Source of the DNA: Desulfobacteraceae bacterium
GTDB taxonomy: Bacteria; Desulfobacterota; Desulfobacteria; Desulfobacterales; Desulfobacteraceae
Assembly: GCA_003354055.1 (NCBI GenBank)
Contig: PIVQ01000107.1
Span: 1-15,053, forward strand
Direction: 5' to 3'
Length of the DNA stretch: 15,053 bases
Part shown: positions 1 through 7,181 of the stretch, piece by piece
Position numbering within the stretch: the stretch's first letter is position 1
How the letters are laid out: each line of letters begins with the position of its first letter
Made by a program: the position numbers and the translations under genes
Notes under the pieces: model-generated
What the model was told of the DNA's origin: nothing
The model's database searches: none
Seen by the model: only the letters and a program-made list of their open reading frames with translations

Positions 1-39
1 TCCTAACTTCCTGACCCCGGGGATAAAACTCTGGGGTTA

Positions 40-192
40 GGGTAGAACCCTTTTCTGGTGACAGAATGGGCAGAACTGCCTGCGTTTACAAGAAAAGGCC
101 AATAAATCTTCGCGTGTGACATATGTCCGCCAAAATCCGTACCGGGAAGCATACATATCATCCCAAGCCCTTTCCAGTTCTTCAAAATTGTT
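40..192 (-). pseudogene. IS91-family transposase fragment (zinc-binding N-terminal part)
   Basis: Read on the minus strand, this 51-codon open stretch has no start. It begins NNFEELERAWDDMYASRYGF and continues to LLAFSCKRRQFCPFCHQKRV before a stop at 37-39. The first block resembles the start of IS91/IS1294-type transposases, and the second is their Cys-rich zinc-binding segment (CK..QFCPFCHQKR). In full-length relatives a longer Cys-containing stretch lies between the two blocks, so this copy appears to have lost an internal piece, and everything after QKRV is gone, including the HUH/Y2 catalytic domain. It is therefore a dead remnant. Family members move by a rolling-circle mechanism that can drag flanking DNA along. 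Identification is from motif memory only. The family call is fairly firm; the internal deletion is inferred. Confidence 0.72.
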
Positions 193-193
193 T

Positions 194-395
194 CATTTAG
201 GAGAGTGTCTTAACAGGATCGTGGATTATTCTTCTGTGGACCGTGTTTTTCTTTACGTTGAATCATGTTTATTTTATATTTTCCGAAGAGCCGGGGCTGA
301 AAAAACGATTTGGTGAGCCTTACCAACAGTACAGGCAGCATGTGCCCCGCTGGATTCCACGGTTGCAACCCCTGAGGGGGCAGGGCCGGAAATAG
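194..395 (+). pseudogene. Isoprenylcysteine carboxyl methyltransferase-like C-terminal fragment, frameshifted
   Basis: From 210 in the frame ending at the stop 393-395 the translation reads LTGSWIILLWTVFFFTLNHV, then YFIFSEEPGLKKRFGEPYQQ and YRQHVPRWIPRLQPLRGQGRK. The FGEPYQQYRQHVPRWIPRL segment, preceded by a hydrophobic helix and an EEP motif, is characteristic of the C-terminus of ICMT/PEMT-like membrane methyltransferases. Just upstream, in the +1-shifted frame, 194-208 reads HLGEC, which fits the family's LGE(A/C)LLxGSW sequence if one base at about 209 is extra. Homology stops abruptly near 190, where the minus-strand transposase scrap begins. The N-terminal half, including most of the membrane core, is absent. 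The end at 393-395 may be the natural stop codon. Confidence 0.65.
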
Positions 396-676
396 CCTAT
401 GCTAGGGGGAAACCCTATTGGGGTAAAGGGGTGGTAACAGAAGCCCTGACGGCATCTTTGGACTGGATTTTTATCAAGCCGGAAGTCCCCTGTGTGCATG
501 CAGTAACGGATAAGGCAAACAGCGCATCCCGTCGGGGCCTGGAAAAAATTGGGATGAGACATGAAAAAGATGTCGATCTTTATGATTCTGTCGCCAAAGG
601 AGAAGGCCTGCTTCCGTATTACTCTATCGAGCGTAGGGCTTATCTTGGAAAAAGTGAGACCGAGGTTGGGTTTTGA
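383..676 (+). pseudogene. GNAT (RimJ/RimL-type) acetyltransferase, 5'-truncated
   Basis: In frame, 383 onward reads GPEIAYARGKPYWGKGVVTE, continuing with ALTASLDWIF, HAVTDKANSASRRGLEKIGM and a final block ending YYSIERRAYL. This is the second half of the GNAT fold: the acetyl-CoA pyrophosphate-binding region (YWGKGVVTEAL, variant of Q/RxxGxG/A) followed by the N..S.R.LEK.GM strand-helix and the C-terminal strand. The usual first ~80-90 residues are missing and no start codon with a ribosome site precedes it. The in-frame GTG at 431 would cut inside the acetyl-CoA loop. The fragment begins where the methyltransferase-like piece ends (about 375-395), in a different frame, so the two were joined by rearrangement. 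The stop at 674-676 may be native. Substrate unknown. Confidence 0.68.
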
Positions 677-889
677 TTTCATGTATGATCGCATTGCCCT
701 GAATCAGGATATATCGCGGATTTTTATTGAAATTCGGTGTCCCGGACATTGGCCGGAACGAATCCCGGTATTGATAAAACGCTCGTATTCTGGTACCTGT
801 GGTATATACATTTATTACATGCGCATCTTTTTGTCCGTCAGGGCAAGGTTTAATTTTCCGGGGTAACCCAAACAACAGGGTCGATAGTC

Positions 890-1213
890 ATGATAGAATC
901 GGATGATGAACGTATTGAACTTGAGCACGAGAACGAACACCTTAAGGAGACCATCACTGAGCTCCGGGAACGGTTGGAACATCTTGCGATGAGCAAGGAG
1001 CAGGCTGTTCAGGATGCTGTTGCCGACTGCGAAAAAGAGATTGTACAGCTCAAGGAAACCATCGGCGCCCTGAGGGACGAGATGGAGTCACAGGCCAATG
1101 ACCACCAGCAAAAACTTCAGTCTGCATTTATGGAAAGCCGCGATGAAATTCATCAACTCAGGGAAATGATTCAGGCCCTGAGACAAAAACTTGAAATGCA
1201 GGCGTGGGAGTAG
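890..1213 (+). CDS. Small coiled-coil protein with a 36-residue repeat, partner of the downstream cyclase
   Basis: This 107-residue, strongly acidic, glycine- and proline-poor protein appears to be helical throughout, with no membrane segment or signal peptide. Three copies of a 14-residue unit recur at an exact spacing of 36 residues: HLKETITELRERLE at 17, QLKETIGALRDEME at 53 and QLREMIQALRQKLE at 89. Leucine/isoleucine spacing fits a long coiled coil. Because 36 is not a multiple of seven, a mix of heptads and hendecads is likely. One cysteine (C47) is present. The start ATG at 890 has a weak AGGG 9 nt upstream. The stop is 11 bp before the cyclase start, so the two are almost certainly cotranscribed. 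I recognise no family. A structural or oligomerising partner of the cyclase is inference from position alone. Confidence 0.8.
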   Translation: MIESDDERIELEHENEHLKETITELRERLEHLAMSKEQAVQDAVADCEKEIVQLKETIGALRDEMESQANDHQQKLQSAFMESRDEIHQLREMIQALRQKLEMQAWE

Positions 1214-1224
1214 GATACATCACC

Positions 1225-3522
1225 ATGGAAATTAATGAAAAAAAGAAGGACTCGGCGGATTCTAAGGTTTTAACGGGCGACGAACGTAAAAGACTCAACA
1301 GGGCAGAGATGTTGTTGGCCATTTCAAAGGATATGGCGAAACTGGATGACCTTGATGAGATTCTTCAGCATCTTATGGGGATAACCGCCAAAGAGGTGGA
1401 TGCCCAGCGGTGTACGATTTTTCTCAATGATACTGAAACCAACGAGCTTTATGCACGGGTTGCCATGGGCAGCTTTAAACAGCGGATTCGCATGCTCAAT
1501 ACCAAGGGCATTGCGGGAATGGTCTTTAATGAGGGCACAGGTGTCATCATTCATGATGCCTATGAGGACGACCGCTTTCACCGGGCCATTGACGACCAGA
1601 CCGGATTTACCACCCAGTCCATTCTCTGTGCCCCCATCCGGACAGGGCGGGGGGATATCATCGGTGTTATCCAGGCCCTGAATAAAATCCATGGTAAGTT
1701 TACCGACCATGATATGAGAACTCTGGAGTCCATGTGTCTTCAGGCGGCGGTCACACTTCAGGATGCCCAGGTCATTGAAAAAATGAAAATTTCCAGGGAA
1801 AAAGAGATGGGATTCCTGGATATGGTGGCGGATATTACCTCTGAAATTGAGTTGGGTACCCTGCTTCAGAAGGTTATGGGCGAGGCCACCAAAATGCTCC
1901 ATGCCGAACGCTCCACCCTGTTTCTCAACGATGAAAAGAGCAATGAACTCTGGTCAGAAGTGGGAGAAGGTATCGGTGCCACTCAGATCCGTTTTCCCAA
2001 TCACTTGGGAATTGCCGGTGCCGTATTTACCACAGGCAAGACCATTAATATTCCCTATGCCTATGCCGACCTTCGGTTCAACCCGGCCTTTGATAAGCAG
2101 ACCGGTTTTTTTACACGGTCCATTCTCTGCGTACCTGTGATCAATAAAGACGGAAAAATCATCGGGGTCACCCAGGTGCTGAACCGCAAGGGCGGTACCT
2201 TTACGGATGAGGATGAAGCTAGGCTCCGGGCATTTACGGCTCAGATCTCCATTGCCCTTGAAAATGCCAATCTCTTCAACGATATCCAGAACATGAAAAA
2301 TTACAACGAGAGCATGCTGGAAAGCATGTCAAACGGTGTGATTACTCTGGATGAAGACGGCAAGATTATCACCTGTAATACCGCAGGCCTGAAGATCTTC
2401 CAGGTGGAAGATGAGGAAATTATAAAGAAAACTGCCGATGAGTTCTTCAATGGGTCCAACAACTGGATACTGGAACAATTGAAGACAACTGAGGAAACAG
2501 GGAAACACATGCTGACCATGGATGCGGAACTGACATTTGCCGAACATGAGGTATCTGCCAATGTAAACTGCTTACCTCTGCTCAGCGGGGAGGGTGCAAG
2601 CCTTGGTACCATGATTGTGGTGGAGGATATCAGTACGGAAAAACGGATGAAATCAACCATGTCCCGCTACATGGATCCGGAGTTGGCAGACCGTTTGCTT
2701 ACCGGCGAAAACCAGGATATCCTGGGCGGCCGGAGCATGGAGGCCACCATTCTCTTTTCAGATATCAGGGGATTTACGACCATCACAGAAACCCATGGCG
2801 CCCAGGACACCGTCAGTCTGCTCAATGAGTATTTCACCATCATGGTGGACTGTATCAAGAAGGAAAACGGGATGCTGGACAAGTTTATCGGTGACGCCAT
2901 CATGGCTGGTTTCGGTATTCCCATACCCGGGGAAAATGATGAAGATGCTGCGGTCAGAGCAGCCATATCCATGATCACTGAATTGGACAAGTGGAATGTT
3001 GAACGGGAAGCTGTTGGAAAAATGCGGATTGACATGGGCATAGGTCTGAACACTGATCAGGTGGTTTCGGGTAATATAGGTTCTCCCAAACGCATGGATT
3101 TCACAGTGATCGGAGACGGGGTGAATCTTGCGGCCCGACTGGAATCTGCCTGCAAACAATATTACTCCAGAATTCTCATTTCCGAATATACCTTTGCCAA
3201 ATTACGGGGTACCTATCGTATCCGTGATATTGATGATGTGATCGTAAAGGGGAAATCCACCCCTGTTCGGGTCTATGAGGTCCTGGATTATCATAGTGAT
3301 GAAAGCTTTCCCAACCTCATGGAGGTGGTTAACCATTTCAGGGAAGGGCGGCAGCATTATCGAAAAGGCGACTGGTCAAAGGCCATAAGTGCCTTTTACA
3401 GGGCATTGGAAAAGAATCCGGAGGATAAGTTATCCAAAATGTTTGTGGAGCGGTGCCAACATCTGGCAGACCACCAGCCCAAAGAGGAGTGGACCGGGGT
3501 CTGGAAAATGGTCTCCAAGTAG
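1225..3522 (+). CDS. Class III adenylate/guanylate cyclase with GAF-GAF-PAS sensor array
   Basis: A 765-residue cytoplasmic cyclase that should convert ATP (or GTP) to the cyclic nucleotide. Two GAF domains lie at about 30-185 and 205-360; their ends read ALNKIHGKFTDHD and VLNRKGGTFTDEDE, variants of the NKFDE motif of cyclic-nucleotide-binding GAFs. A PAS-like domain follows (about 365-475), then the catalytic domain (about 505-690). Visible catalytic residues are the metal-binding Asp513 (FSDIRGFT) and Asp557 (DKFIGDAIM), the purine-recognition Lys553 and Asp625 (RMDFTVIGDG), and transition-state Asn634 and Arg638 (VNLAARLE). This set looks active and favours ATP. The tail (700-765) is a TPR-like helix pair ending PKEEWTGVWKMVSK. 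I chose ATG 1225, with AGGA 9 nt upstream, over an in-frame GTG at 1204 that overlaps the preceding gene. The GAF ligand is unknown. Confidence 0.93.
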   Translation: MEINEKKKDSADSKVLTGDERKRLNRAEMLLAISKDMAKLDDLDEILQHLMGITAKEVDAQRCTIFLNDTETNELYARVAMGSFKQRIRMLNTKGIAGMVFNEGTGVIIHDAYEDDRFHRAIDDQTGFTTQSILCAPIRTGRGDIIGVIQALNKIHGKFTDHDMRTLESMCLQAAVTLQDAQVIEKMKISREKEMGFLDMVADITSEIELGTLLQKVMGEATKMLHAERSTLFLNDEKSNELWSEVGEGIGATQIRFPNHLGIAGAVFTTGKTINIPYAYADLRFNPAFDKQTGFFTRSILCVPVINKDGKIIGVTQVLNRKGGTFTDEDEARLRAFTAQISIALENANLFNDIQNMKNYNESMLESMSNGVITLDEDGKIITCNTAGLKIFQVEDEEIIKKTADEFFNGSNNWILEQLKTTEETGKHMLTMDAELTFAEHEVSANVNCLPLLSGEGASLGTMIVVEDISTEKRMKSTMSRYMDPELADRLLTGENQDILGGRSMEATILFSDIRGFTTITETHGAQDTVSLLNEYFTIMVDCIKKENGMLDKFIGDAIMAGFGIPIPGENDEDAAVRAAISMITELDKWNVEREAVGKMRIDMGIGLNTDQVVSGNIGSPKRMDFTVIGDGVNLAARLESACKQYYSRILISEYTFAKLRGTYRIRDIDDVIVKGKSTPVRVYEVLDYHSDESFPNLMEVVNHFREGRQHYRKGDWSKAISAFYRALEKNPEDKLSKMFVERCQHLADHQPKEEWTGVWKMVSK

Positions 3523-3545
3523 TAGAAATCAAAGGGTCGGAATTT

Positions 3546-4385
3546 TTAATCTGCCTTGTTTGTTAGTAGTTTGGTAAGGTGCTCACTCATGAACATGACC
3601 GCTTCAATATCCATATGATCCATGACGGTTTCGTCAAACATCAGTTTGGCATCCGGTTCAAATCCTTCGTTTTCATCCCAGAACAATAAGGTGATGTAGA
3701 TTTTCGGAAACACCCTGAATTGAAAGGCCAGGTCCGGAGAGTCGTACCGGTCTCCCACATCAGTTCCACCGTTGTTTTTGCAAACGGTTTGCAGGTCGGA
3801 AAGTCTGCCTGAAAAACTCTGCTTAATCGGTTTCTCCACATGATCCTGCATGGATACTATCTTTGAAACTGTATTGGGGAATTCTTTCAGGCTCTTCATA
3901 TTGCCCGTGGGAGAAGAGGTGCCGCCTGAAGCCAGATGGATATAGACAAAGGTCTGCTCATTTCTGGAAAGATCCAGGCCCTGGTCATCTGCGACCCGAT
4001 CTTTGGATATAAAAAGGCTTTTAGTGAAATAGGGCAGCCTGATATGGGGGATATCCTTAAAGGGTCCCGGGGTTTTGCCATCCGCAAGAATGCCGCCGAT
4101 ACGGTCGGCCATGTCATCAAGTGCAAGGGATGCTGCCCGGTCTTTTGCCAGGGACAGGGCTTCGGCAGCCATGTCTTTTTTCAGCCATTTGCCCTGGGCA
4201 TATTGTTCGTCTAATTCTGCCTGGGCATTGTCCAGGATATCCGGGTCAATGTGGGGGCAGTTTTTTAAGGCAAGTTTTTCAGAGACCACCATACCGGCAA
4301 AGGCTATACATGTGGGATATCCGCAATCTTTGCAATTGGTTCTGGGAAGGATTTTCGCGTACAGGTCTACAACAGAAAGTGCCAT
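3546..4385 (-). CDS. DUF3786 protein with N-terminal CODH/ACS-type 4Fe-4S motif
   Basis: A 279-residue soluble protein. The N-terminus reads LPRTNCKDCGYPTC with a further Cys downstream (C18, C21, C26, C43). This C-x2-C-x4-C-x16-C pattern is the Fe-S motif shared by the acetyl-CoA synthase corrinoid subunit and the RnfB N-terminal domain. The rest is a DUF3786 domain, recognisable by the C-terminal ITLLFWDENEGFEPDAKLMF and the helices ending EHLTKLL. Function is unknown; DUF3786 proteins are common in anaerobes. Start: ATG at 4385 is preceded by GGAGG with a 5-nt spacer, whereas the longer reading frame would run through a hairpin. It is last in the minus-strand block after rubredoxin and converges with the cyclase, leaving 23 bp between stops. 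A redox or corrinoid-linked role is only inferred from the motif. Confidence 0.85.
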   Translation of the reverse strand: MALSVVDLYAKILPRTNCKDCGYPTCIAFAGMVVSEKLALKNCPHIDPDILDNAQAELDEQYAQGKWLKKDMAAEALSLAKDRAASLALDDMADRIGGILADGKTPGPFKDIPHIRLPYFTKSLFISKDRVADDQGLDLSRNEQTFVYIHLASGGTSSPTGNMKSLKEFPNTVSKIVSMQDHVEKPIKQSFSGRLSDLQTVCKNNGGTDVGDRYDSPDLAFQFRVFPKIYITLLFWDENEGFEPDAKLMFDETVMDHMDIEAVMFMSEHLTKLLTNKAD

Positions 4386-4403
4386 TGTTTCCTCCGTAAC
4401 AGA

Positions 4404-4435
4404 CAATGCCGGACAGGGTCCGCTGTCCGGCATTG
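4404..4435 (-). other. Perfect 13-bp hairpin just upstream of the DUF3786 gene
   Basis: CAATGCCGGACAG (4404-4416) and CTGTCCGGCATTG (4423-4435) are perfect inverted arms around a 6-nt loop. On the minus strand the structure lies about 75 nt after the rubredoxin stop and only 8 nt before the GGAGG of the DUF3786 gene. No T-run follows on either strand, so it is not a textbook intrinsic terminator. It may be a terminator or processing site of the cyd-rubredoxin transcript, or a leader element controlling the next gene. Confidence 0.6.
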
Positions 4436-4510
4436 ATTTAATCTGAAAATTCAGCGGTAAGGATCGGCTCCAAAATTACTTGATTTTTTGTAACGATTCC
4501 TAAGCGTGAA

Positions 4511-4669
4511 TTACTCTTTTTCAAACTCATCTTTAGAAGCGCCGCAGATAGGGCAACACCAATCTTCGGGAAGATCTTCAAAGGCGGTGTTGGGATCAAT
4601 ATCATTATCAGGATCGCCTTCAGCCGGGTCATACACATACCCGCAGGGGCTGCATACGTATTTGTCCAT
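4511..4669 (-). CDS. Rubredoxin
   Basis: A 52-residue mononuclear-iron electron carrier. The two knuckles are C6-S-P-C9-G and C39-P-I-C42-G, ligating one Fe(Cys)4. Conserved aromatic and acidic positions follow the classical pattern ([23 protein letters not shown]). Residue 38 before the second knuckle is an additional cysteine, where most rubredoxins have Val, Lys or similar. Start ATG 4669 is supported by AAGGAGA about 8 nt upstream; an upstream extension to about 4738 is not plausible because it runs through a hairpin. Placement directly after cydB, on the same strand, fits oxygen or superoxide defence, where rubredoxin feeds electrons to reductases such as rubredoxin:oxygen oxidoreductase or rubrerythrin. 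No such partner is in the window. Cytoplasmic. Confidence 0.96.
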   Translation of the reverse strand: MDKYVCSPCGYVYDPAEGDPDNDIDPNTAFEDLPEDWCCPICGASKDEFEKE

Positions 4670-4725
4670 AATTTGTTCTCCTTGTGTTTTTTTGTCTGTT
4701 AAAATTGCCAAAGGGTCTATCTGGT

Positions 4726-4757
4726 GTTTCCCTGGCAAAGAAATTTGCCAGGGAAAC
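4726..4757 (-). terminator. 14-bp hairpin downstream of cydB
   Basis: GTTTCCCTGGCAAA (4726-4739) and TTTGCCAGGGAAAC (4744-4757) form a perfect 14-bp stem with a GAAA loop, 11 nt past the cydB stop. No clear T-tract follows on the minus strand, so it may be a weak or factor-assisted terminator, or an RNA 3'-end stabiliser separating cydAB from rubredoxin expression. The inverted repeat itself is certain; the terminator role is inferred. Confidence 0.5.
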
Positions 4758-4768
4758 TATAACTCAAT

Positions 4769-5797
4769 TTAATAGGCTTCGTCCAGTCCTAGATCTTCAT
4801 CTGTGATGGGATCCTTAAACAGATGATAGGCCCATACCTGGTAGCAGATGACAATGGGGATGAATACCAGGACAACCCCCAGCATGATTTTCAGGGTCAG
4901 GGGGCTTGACGAGGCGTTAAATGCGGTAAGGTCCCATTCAGGATTCATGGATGAGGGGAACAGGGCCGGAAAAAGACCGGCAATCCCGAAGAACGTGCAT
5001 CCCATAATGGTCAGGGCTGAGGCAAACCAGGCTTTGAAATATGCCTGTTTGGCCGAGAAGAACCGGGTGGCAAACAGAGCAGCCACAGCCACAACAATGA
5101 TCAGGAACAGTACCGGGTATTTAAAGTAATTGGCATACAGATCCGTAGCAAAATATGAGGCAATTAAAAAGGCCACAGCCACAGGAACCAGAATCAGCCA
5201 GGTTTTGGCTGATATGTTCAAGGCCCTTGCATGCAGGTCATCGGTGGCTTTGATTGCCAGCCAGTTTGCACCATGCAGGATAAAGAGCAGAACAAAAAGC
5301 AGGCCGCCCAGCAGACCGTACGGGTTAAGCAGCTTCAGGGTGTTGCCGTGGTAAATCCCTTCACTGTCAAAGGGAATACCCTGGAAAATATTGGCAAAGG
5401 CCACCCCAAAGAGCAGAGCCGGCACAAAACTGCCGATAAACACCAGGGAGTCCCAGGTCTTTTTCCAGGCCGGGTTGTCGATTTTTCCCCGGAAATGAAG
5501 GGCAACCCCTCTGAAAATCAGGGCAAACAAAATCAGCATCAACGGGGTGTAAAGGGATGAAAACATGGTGGCGTAGACCCTGGGAAAGGCAGCAAATGTA
5601 ACCCCTCCGGCTGTCAGCAACCAGACTTCATTGCCGTCCCAGAAAGGCCCCATGGAGTTGAGCATGACCCGTTTGTCCCGGTCGGTTTTGCCGATAAAGG
5701 GATAAATGGTCCCGATACCGAAGTCAAACCCGTCTGTTAGAAAGAATATAGCCCACAAAAGCCCCCACAGGAAAAACCAGATAGATTGAAGTTCCAT
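4769..5797 (-). CDS. cydB: Cytochrome bd ubiquinol oxidase subunit II
   Basis: This 342-residue polytopic inner-membrane subunit pairs with CydA in the high-affinity quinol:O2 oxidoreductase, which reduces oxygen to water without proton pumping. Family hallmarks are the N-terminal helix with TDGFDFGIG (residues 21-29), the conserved GPFWDGNEVWLL loop (50-61), the FRGVALHFRGK segment, and the C-terminal LVFIPIVICYQVWAYHLFKD helix. Length matches bacterial CydB (about 335-380). Start ATG 5797 has AAGGAG about 10 nt upstream. cydA ends only 13 nt before, so the genes are translationally linked. No CydX-like short membrane peptide is visible between cydB and rubredoxin. In a strict anaerobe the enzyme most likely scavenges oxygen. 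Confidence 0.97.
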   Translation of the reverse strand: MELQSIWFFLWGLLWAIFFLTDGFDFGIGTIYPFIGKTDRDKRVMLNSMGPFWDGNEVWLLTAGGVTFAAFPRVYATMFSSLYTPLMLILFALIFRGVALHFRGKIDNPAWKKTWDSLVFIGSFVPALLFGVAFANIFQGIPFDSEGIYHGNTLKLLNPYGLLGGLLFVLLFILHGANWLAIKATDDLHARALNISAKTWLILVPVAVAFLIASYFATDLYANYFKYPVLFLIIVVAVAALFATRFFSAKQAYFKAWFASALTIMGCTFFGIAGLFPALFPSSMNPEWDLTAFNASSSPLTLKIMLGVVLVFIPIVICYQVWAYHLFKDPITDEDLGLDEAY

Positions 5798-5810
5798 ATT
5801 TTAATTCTCC

Positions 5811-7121
5811 TTAGTTGGTTGCGGCCTCAGGGCCTTCTTTTACGGTTTTGGCCATCAGATAGAAGCCTACTGCACCCAGAAGCCCGTATACCAGGATAAA
5901 CCCGACAAGAGAGATAAAGACCTGGGAGGTGGCAATGGGAGAAACTGCCGCAGATGTCTTCATCAGCCCGTATACGATCCAGGGCTGACGCCCGACCTCG
6001 GTGACCATCCATCCCATTTCAATTGCAATATAGGGCAGTGGAATGGCCCAGAGCATTATTTTCAGGTAGGTCGGGCTTTCCATGAGTTTGTTCCGTCTGG
6101 TCCAGCCATATACGGTGAGGATGATAAACAGGGTGCCAAGGCCCACCATGGTTCTAAAGCCCAAAAAGACGGGCAGTACGGGGGGACGCTCATCTTTGGG
6201 AATATCCCGTAACCCTGTAACTTCAGCATTAAAATCGTGGAATCCTAAGAAACTTAGCATGCCTGGAATAGAGCCGATTTCAATGAGGTTTTTTTCCTGT
6301 TCCTGACTGGGAATGGCAAACATGACAATGGGGGCCTGTGTCTGGGTTTCCCAATGGGCTTCCATTGCAGCCAGTTTGGCCGGCTGTGTTTTGGCCACGT
6401 TGACCCCGTGCATGTCACCGGAGATCCCGAGCCAGATTGAGGTCACAAGACCGACAATCAGACCGATTTTGAAAGATTTCTGGAAAATGTCCAGATGCTG
6501 TTTTTTCAAAAGGTGGTAGGCGGATATGCCCATGATAAAGAAAGAGGCCAGGAGCAGACCTGCAGGCAGCATATGAATGATTTCAAGAATGCCGTGCTTA
6601 TTCGTGATAACGGCAATGAAATCCGTGAGTTCCGCACGGCCGTTCCGGATGGTATAGCCTACGGGATTCTGCATGAATCCGTTGGCGTTGAGGATCCAGA
6701 CGCCTGACAGGTTGCTTGCAAAAGCGATCAGGCACATGACCAGGGCATGGGCCTTGGCTGATAGTTTTTTCCAACCGAATATCCAGACACCGATAAGGGT
6801 GGATTCCAGGAAAAAGGTCACTGAGGCTTCAATGGCCAGCAATGACCCGAATACATCCCCGACGTACTCGGAATACCTTGACCAGTTTGTGCCAAACTGG
6901 AACTCCAGGGTAATACCTGTGACCACGCCCAGGGCAAAGTTGATTAAAAAAAGTTTGCCCCAGAATTTTGTCATCCTCAGATATACCTCTTCACCGGTCC
7001 TTGCATACTTCATTTCTATGTACGCAATGATGATGGTAATGCCAAGGGTCAGGGGAACAAACAGAAAATGGAACATGGTGGCTGCGGCAAATTGCAGTCT
7101 GGATAGAAAAACCGGATCCAT
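5811..7121 (-). CDS. cydA: Cytochrome bd ubiquinol oxidase subunit I
   Basis: This 436-residue catalytic subunit binds hemes b558, b595 and d. Visible ligand candidates are His18 (RLQFAAATMFHFLFV), Glu98 and Glu106 (LLAIEASVTFFLEST), His183 (IIHMLPAG) and the Met-containing helix IEMGWMVTEVGRQPW. The quinol loop keeps QPAKLAAMEAHWETQ but lacks the long insertion of the enterobacterial enzyme, so this is the short-Q-loop type; full length is about 85 residues below E. coli CydA. I chose ATG 7121 (MDPVFLSRLQF), which has GGAGG 5 nt upstream, over a TTG at 7133 that would consume that ribosome site. A 13-bp tandem repeat and a small winged-helix gene lie immediately upstream on the same strand. 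Confidence 0.97.
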   Translation of the reverse strand: MDPVFLSRLQFAAATMFHFLFVPLTLGITIIIAYIEMKYARTGEEVYLRMTKFWGKLFLINFALGVVTGITLEFQFGTNWSRYSEYVGDVFGSLLAIEASVTFFLESTLIGVWIFGWKKLSAKAHALVMCLIAFASNLSGVWILNANGFMQNPVGYTIRNGRAELTDFIAVITNKHGILEIIHMLPAGLLLASFFIMGISAYHLLKKQHLDIFQKSFKIGLIVGLVTSIWLGISGDMHGVNVAKTQPAKLAAMEAHWETQTQAPIVMFAIPSQEQEKNLIEIGSIPGMLSFLGFHDFNAEVTGLRDIPKDERPPVLPVFLGFRTMVGLGTLFIILTVYGWTRRNKLMESPTYLKIMLWAIPLPYIAIEMGWMVTEVGRQPWIVYGLMKTSAAVSPIATSQVFISLVGFILVYGLLGAVGFYLMAKTVKEGPEAATN

Positions 7122-7131
7122 GAACTCCTCC

Positions 7132-7157
7132 AAAGTTAAAGTAAAAAGTTAAAGTAA
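7132..7157. repeat. Perfect tandem 2 x 13 bp repeat before cydA
   Basis: AAAGTTAAAGTAA occurs twice back to back (7132-7144 and 7145-7157), in the 60-bp gap between the winged-helix gene and cydA. The left copy starts 10 bp from the cydA start codon, directly upstream of its Shine-Dalgarno. It could be a paired operator, an unstructured A/U-rich translation enhancer, or a replication-slippage product. Confidence 0.85.
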
Positions 7158-7181
7158 TATCGTTTCAATTCTCAAATAGAT

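Noticed and set aside
561..866. 101-codon plus-strand frame spanning the end of the GNAT relic
   Set aside because: Its first half is the shifted frame of the GNAT fragment; the rest shows no family features and no ribosome site.
1204..1224. GTG start for the cyclase
   Set aside because: It lies inside the preceding gene; ATG 1225 has AGGA at a proper distance.
4670..4768. A CydX-like small membrane peptide after cydB
   Set aside because: No short hydrophobic open frame with a start and ribosome site is present; the gap is mostly the 14-bp hairpin.
7122..7133. TTG start extending CydA by four residues
   Set aside because: It would place the strong GGAGG inside the coding sequence; the ATG at 7121 gives the conserved N-terminus.
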